Assembly: GCA_964520045.1 (NCBI GenBank)
Contig: CAZFMJ010000094.1
Coordinates: 1 to 8,640, forward strand
Reading direction: 5' to 3'
Length of the DNA stretch: 8,640 nucleotides
From: CAZFMJ01 sp964520045
GTDB lineage: Bacteria > Elusimicrobiota > Elusimicrobia > Elusimicrobiales > CAZFMJ01
Shown: positions 6,076-8,640 of the stretch, in pieces
Position numbering within the stretch: position 1 is the stretch's first letter
How the letters are laid out: each line of letters begins with the position of its first letter
Notes under the pieces: generated by a model
Seen by the model: only the letters and a program-made list of their open reading frames with translations
What the model was told of the DNA's origin: nothing
Database searches by the model: none
Position numbers and translations under genes: made by a program

Positions 6076-6194
6076 AGAAGACGGCAAGAAAGAGAATAGC
6101 CGCAAAGAGGCGCAAAAGGCACAGATACAAAGAAGACGGGAAACAAAGAAAAAGGTTGGTTTTACCTTCTACCATTTACCGTCTACCGTCTTAC
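6074..6194. repeat. Repeat-filled yidC-jag spacer: 11-bp direct repeat and heptamer array
   Basis: The gap of 144 bp holds AAAGAAGACGG twice (6074-6084, 6129-6139), each followed by similar A-rich sequence, and a stretch with repeated CGCAAA words (about 6101-6115). From 6167 a phased 7-bp array follows: TTCTACC, ATTTACC, GTCTACC, GTCTTAC. The same heptamer type recurs before mnmE. The first direct repeat overlaps the yidC stop codon. Confidence 0.65.
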
Positions 6195-6205
6195 TTCTTC
6201 AATTT

Positions 6206-6211
6206 AGGAGG
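6206..6211 (+). promoter_or_regulatory. Strong Shine-Dalgarno of jag
   Basis: AGGAGG ends 8 nt before the ATG at 6220. It is the clearest ribosome-binding site in the housekeeping cluster, where most other starts have weak or no site, and it fixes the jag start. Confidence 0.85.
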
Positions 6212-6219
6212 CTTATACA

Positions 6220-7158
6220 ATGAAAGAGATACAAATAGAAGCAAAAAATGTCCAATTAGCGGTGGAAAAAGCGCTAAAAGAACTGGCGCTCCGCAGGGAC
6301 CAGGTTGAAGTTGTCGTCCTGAATGAAGGCTCGGGCGGTTTTCTTGGAATAGGCTCAAAAAAAGCCTGCGTGGTCGTGCGCGAAAAAAAGTGGACCGGCG
6401 AGCAGAAATCACCGAAAGACTATCATGCTCCCAAAAAATCCGAATCGCGCGCCTTCAAACCCCAGAAAACACAGCAGAGGGGCAATGAATCAGCTCAGCG
6501 CAATTCTTCGCACGGCTCAGATAGACGCGGCGGCTATGAAAAGAAAAGGCAGAATTTCGCAAAAGACGCCTCATATCAGCGCAAACCGGCGGAAGCCGCG
6601 GCGCCGGCCGCTGAAAACGCCATCCGCCCCGCTCCCCAAAACGCGCCTCAGCCGTCTGCCGCGGAACCGCAGAAACAAATGCCCGTAGAAATAAATACGG
6701 CCGTGGAAACCGCCAAAACGACGCTGTTTGAGATATTGACTCTGATGGGCGTTAAGTCCAGCGAAATAAAAGGCAACTGGGATCCGTCTCAATCCAGAAT
6801 CTCCGTGGAATTCAGCGCGGAAACGCCCGGCATTTTCACGCAGACAGACTCGGGAACGCTGGATGCCCTGCAGTTCATCGTCACGCTTATCGTAAGCAAG
6901 AAATGCAAAACTCAGATAGCAGTTCAGGTGGACACCTGCGGTTACTGGAAAAACATAGAAGACCGCGTTATGCAGGAAGTGAACAAAGCGGTTGATATAG
7001 TGAAAAAAACGCGCAAGCCGTACAGGTTTGAGCCCATGCCTTCTTCGCTGAGGCGCTTTATCCATAAAGCGCTGGCAAACCAGCAGGAAATAGAAACTGT
7101 TTCCGAAGGCGAAAGCAGATGGCGCAAGATTATAATAAAACCTGCGGGGGGACGGTAA
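6220..7158 (+). CDS. jag: RNA-binding protein Jag/KhpB (Jag-N, KH, R3H)
   Basis: RNA-binding protein usually encoded next to yidC; in Gram-positive bacteria KhpB partners KhpA and influences cell division and envelope growth. Here it has 312 residues. The Jag-N domain is at 1-56 (VQLAVEKALKEL, then GSGGFLGIGSKKACVVV). A low-complexity, Lys/Gln/Ala/Pro-rich, probably disordered linker spans 57-160. The KH-II domain covers about 165-240, with SGTLDALQFIVTLIV (211-225). The C-terminal R3H domain (about 245-310) has the RxxxH signature RRFIH (278-282) and ETVSEGESRWRKIIIKP. The GXXG loop expected before TLDALQ reads QTDS (208-211). The stop codon lies inside the first unit of the repeat block that fills the gap to mnmE. 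Confidence 0.93.
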   Translation: MKEIQIEAKNVQLAVEKALKELALRRDQVEVVVLNEGSGGFLGIGSKKACVVVREKKWTGEQKSPKDYHAPKKSESRAFKPQKTQQRGNESAQRNSSHGSDRRGGYEKKRQNFAKDASYQRKPAEAAAPAAENAIRPAPQNAPQPSAAEPQKQMPVEINTAVETAKTTLFEILTLMGVKSSEIKGNWDPSQSRISVEFSAETPGIFTQTDSGTLDALQFIVTLIVSKKCKTQIAVQVDTCGYWKNIEDRVMQEVNKAVDIVKKTRKPYRFEPMPSSLRRFIHKALANQQEIETVSEGESRWRKIIIKPAGGR

Positions 7159-7275
7159 ACAGGGGACGGTAGATGGAAGAAGGGAGAAGGTAGACGGTAC
7201 AAAAACAGATTGAAGATTTGTTTTTCGTTTTTCTTTTACCCTCTACCGTCTACCCTCTACCGTTTACCTTCTTAT
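7154..7275. repeat. Long inverted repeat built of 7-bp tandem units between jag and mnmE
   Basis: Left arm: heptamers phased at 7154, 7161, 7168, 7175, 7182, 7189 and 7196, best unit GGTAGAC. Right arm: heptamers from 7234 to 7275, best units CTCTACC, GTCTACC, CTCTACC, GTTTACC. GGTAGACGGTA (7189-7199) is the exact reverse complement of 7244-7254, and 7182-7199 pairs with 7244-7261 at 16 of 18 positions around a loop of about 44 nt. The block covers the whole intergenic space, from the jag stop codon to 4 bp before the mnmE ATG. It could fold as an RNA stem between the two genes. Confidence 0.75.
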
Positions 7276-7278
7276 ATA

Positions 7279-8640
7279 ATGTCTTTAATTGAAAACAGGT
7301 CAGACACGATAGCGGCGCTTGCGACTCCAAAAGGTGCAAGCGCCCTTTCTGTAATAAGGCTGTCCGGCCTCGGCGCGGAGGCTGTCTGCGGGAAGTTTAT
7401 AAAGCCGAAAGAAAGCTTCCCCTGCTCCTTTCTTCCGCACAGGCAGGCGGCGCTGGTTGATATAATAGATGAAACCCGCCTTATAGACAAAGCCGTCGCA
7501 ATTTCCTATCACCCGCCTAAAAGTTTTACCGGAGAACCGGTTATTGAAATATTCTGCCACGGGTCTCCGTTTATAACGGAAAGCATACTCGCCCTGGCCG
7601 TGAAAGCAGGGGCAAGAATCGCCCGGCCCGGGGAATTCACTCTGCGCGCATTCCTGAATAAAAAAATCGACCTTTCCCAAGCCGAAGGGATATGCGACCT
7701 GATATCGGCTAAAACCGAAACAGCGCACAGATCGGCCATGCGCCACATTGAAGGCGCCCTGACGATGCGGATTAAGCCCCTGAAGAACCGCATCATCGGC
7801 TTTCTTGCCGAAATAGAAGCGCGGCTTGATGATTCAGATGAAGAAATACCGCCTATCGACGCTGAAAAATTCATAAAAGAAATCAATGACTCATCAGCCG
7901 AGATAGCCTCCATGGTCGATTCCTTTAAACGGGGACGGCTGATAAAAGAAGGAATGCGTGTAAGCATAATAGGCGCGCCTAATTCCGGTAAATCAAGCCT
8001 TCTCAACGCTCTGCTGGGACAATGCAGGGCAATCGTTATGCCAGAGCCCGGAACCACGCGCGATACCATAGAAGAAAGCATGGAAATAGACGGGCAGGAA
8101 ATAATACTTGTGGATACGGCGGGAATACGGGACCATGCTCTTGACCCTGCGGAAACAGAAGGAATGAACAGAACAATGAGGGCGATAGCCGGATCCGACG
8201 TGATTATTTGGCTCGCCGACGCCTCGCTACTCCGGGAAAACCCAGCCGCCCGGCAACCCAGCAACCCGGAAAGAGACCGGCAGAGGAAAGCGCCCACCAC
8301 CCTACCCCTCGAGGGGGCAGACGAGTCTATTGAAAAGTTCTATGACTCGCAGTCCCGCGCAGTCTGCGGGGGAGGGAAGGGAGGGGGTGATCAGTTGGCA
8401 AACTGCGATAAAATTGTTTATGAAGCCATAAGAAGCAATGCCGGAGCCTGCTGTAATATTCTGCGGGTTTTCAATAAAGTTGATTTACAGGCCTCAGCCG
8501 AATCAATCCCGGAAAGCGAAAACCTCAGAATTTCATGCCTTACGGGTAAAGGCATTGATTGTCTTAAAAAAAAGATAACCGCCGCCGCAGGACATGCGGA
8601 CGAAGAATCGGGCTGCATAATAACTTCGGCAAGGCACAGC
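7279..8640 (+). CDS. mnmE: tRNA uridine-5-carboxymethylaminomethyl modification GTPase MnmE (3' end outside window)
   Basis: With MnmG, MnmE makes the (c)mnm5 group on wobble U34 of certain tRNAs using tetrahydrofolate and GTP. The 454 codons present run from the ATG at 7279 to the window edge with no stop. The N-terminal folate-binding domain shows DTIAALATPKGASALSVIRLSG (9-30), FTGEPVIEIFCHGS (83-96) and RPGEFTLRAFLNKKIDLSQAEG (116-137). The G domain has G1 GAPNSGKS (232-239), G2 PGTTRDT (257-263), G3 DTAG (279-282), G4 NKVD (399-402) and G5 near SCLTGKG (419-425). Glu292 matches the catalytic Glu282 of E. coli. G3 to G4 spans 120 residues against about 65 in E. coli because of a repeat-derived insert (about 321-375). 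No Shine-Dalgarno sequence is visible; the start is chosen from the conserved N-terminus. The C-terminal CxGK motif would lie beyond the window. Confidence 0.95.
   Translation, partial: MSLIENRSDTIAALATPKGASALSVIRLSGLGAEAVCGKFIKPKESFPCSFLPHRQAALVDIIDETRLIDKAVAISYHPPKSFTGEPVIEIFCHGSPFITESILALAVKAGARIARPGEFTLRAFLNKKIDLSQAEGICDLISAKTETAHRSAMRHIEGALTMRIKPLKNRIIGFLAEIEARLDDSDEEIPPIDAEKFIKEINDSSAEIASMVDSFKRGRLIKEGMRVSIIGAPNSGKSSLLNALLGQCRAIVMPEPGTTRDTIEESMEIDGQEIILVDTAGIRDHALDPAETEGMNRTMRAIAGSDVIIWLADASLLRENPAARQPSNPERDRQRKAPTTLPLEGADESIEKFYDSQSRAVCGGGKGGGDQLANCDKIVYEAIRSNAGACCNILRVFNKVDLQASAESIPESENLRISCLTGKGIDCLKKKITAAAGHADEESGCIITSARHS
8241..8269 (+). repeat. 8-bp tandem repeat inside mnmE
   Basis: Units CCCAGCCG, CCCGGCAA, CCCAGCAA and a partial CCCGG follow one another at 8-bp phase (8241, 8249, 8257, 8265). 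It encodes the start of the non-conserved G-domain insert. Because 8 is not a multiple of 3, changing the copy number by one would break the frame. Confidence 0.55.
8292..8389. repeat. Nested palindromic elements inserted in frame in the MnmE G domain
   Basis: The outer arms are a C-rich stretch ending CCCCTCGAGGGGG (left, to 8317) and a G-rich stretch 8369-8389 similar to the right arm of the rnpA hairpin. Between them lies a second unit bounded by GCAGAC (8317-8322) and GTCTGC (8362-8367), which are reverse complements, with an inner stem GAGTC (8323-8327) / GACTC (8344-8348). Removing the inner unit would roughly restore a simple C-rich/G-rich hairpin, which suggests one repeat inserted into another. 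The reading frame is open throughout. Confidence 0.6.

Noticed and set aside
6571..7065. 164-codon - strand ORF
   Set aside because: It lies opposite jag, has no recognisable domain, and jag has clear KH and R3H domains there.
7154..7275. CRISPR array
   Set aside because: The units are 7 bp, tandem without spacers, and no cas gene is nearby.
7275..7281. TATAAT as a promoter for mnmE
   Set aside because: The hexamer overlaps the ATG itself, so transcription would start inside the conserved N-terminus; probably chance.
7509..8300. 263-codon - strand ORF
   Set aside because: It lies opposite the conserved mnmE domains; its Ser/Arg/Ile-rich composition is typical of an antisense shadow.

Overview
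The window looks like a chromosome segment of a Gram-negative-type (diderm) bacterium with mid-range GC. YidC carries the large periplasmic domain and N-terminal anchor seen in diderms. The strongest landmark is the conserved cluster rpmH-rnpA-yidD-yidC-jag(khpB)-mnmE, all on the + strand from 3424 to the right edge. Repeat-rich intergenic gaps, repeats translated inside conserved proteins, and divergent versions of RnpA, KhpB and MnmE suggest an under-sampled phylum. Elusimicrobiota or a similar candidate lineage is possible, but this is only a guess.

Layout. (1) 1-640: the left-hand tip of an IS1380-family insertion sequence, with its transposase on the - strand running off the window. (2) 690-3347: two divergently transcribed ATPases of the AAA-14/DUF4143 family, each with its own sigma70-like promoter and its own inverted repeat. 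(3) 3424-8640: the housekeeping cluster. It encodes ribosomal protein L34, the RNase P protein subunit, two membrane-protein insertion factors (YidD, YidC), the RNA-binding protein Jag/KhpB, and MnmE (tRNA U34 modification GTPase, cut off by the window end). A near-consensus TATAAT lies 7 nt before the rpmH start codon and could drive a leaderless transcript.

The main oddity is a population of small palindromic and tandem repeats that has invaded this essential cluster. Three insertions sit in frame inside coding sequence: one in the middle of rnpA, one forming the rnpA C-terminus as a perfect 20-bp hairpin, and one of about 55 codons between the G3 and G4 motifs of the MnmE GTPase domain. 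The rnpA and mnmE inserts share short modules in the same order and orientation. The gaps yidC/jag and jag/mnmE carry 7-bp tandem repeats (consensus near GTCTACC), and in the second gap these form a long inverted repeat. This resembles Rickettsia palindromic elements combined with cyanobacterial-type heptamer tandem repeats.

Two key family residues also seem altered. The groove arginine of YidC is Gln365, and the GXXG loop of the KhpB KH domain reads QTDS. How the genes work together: RnpA matures tRNAs, MnmE modifies tRNA wobble uridines, L34 is part of the ribosome, YidC and YidD assist membrane-protein insertion, and KhpB is an RNA-binding regulator usually encoded beside yidC.
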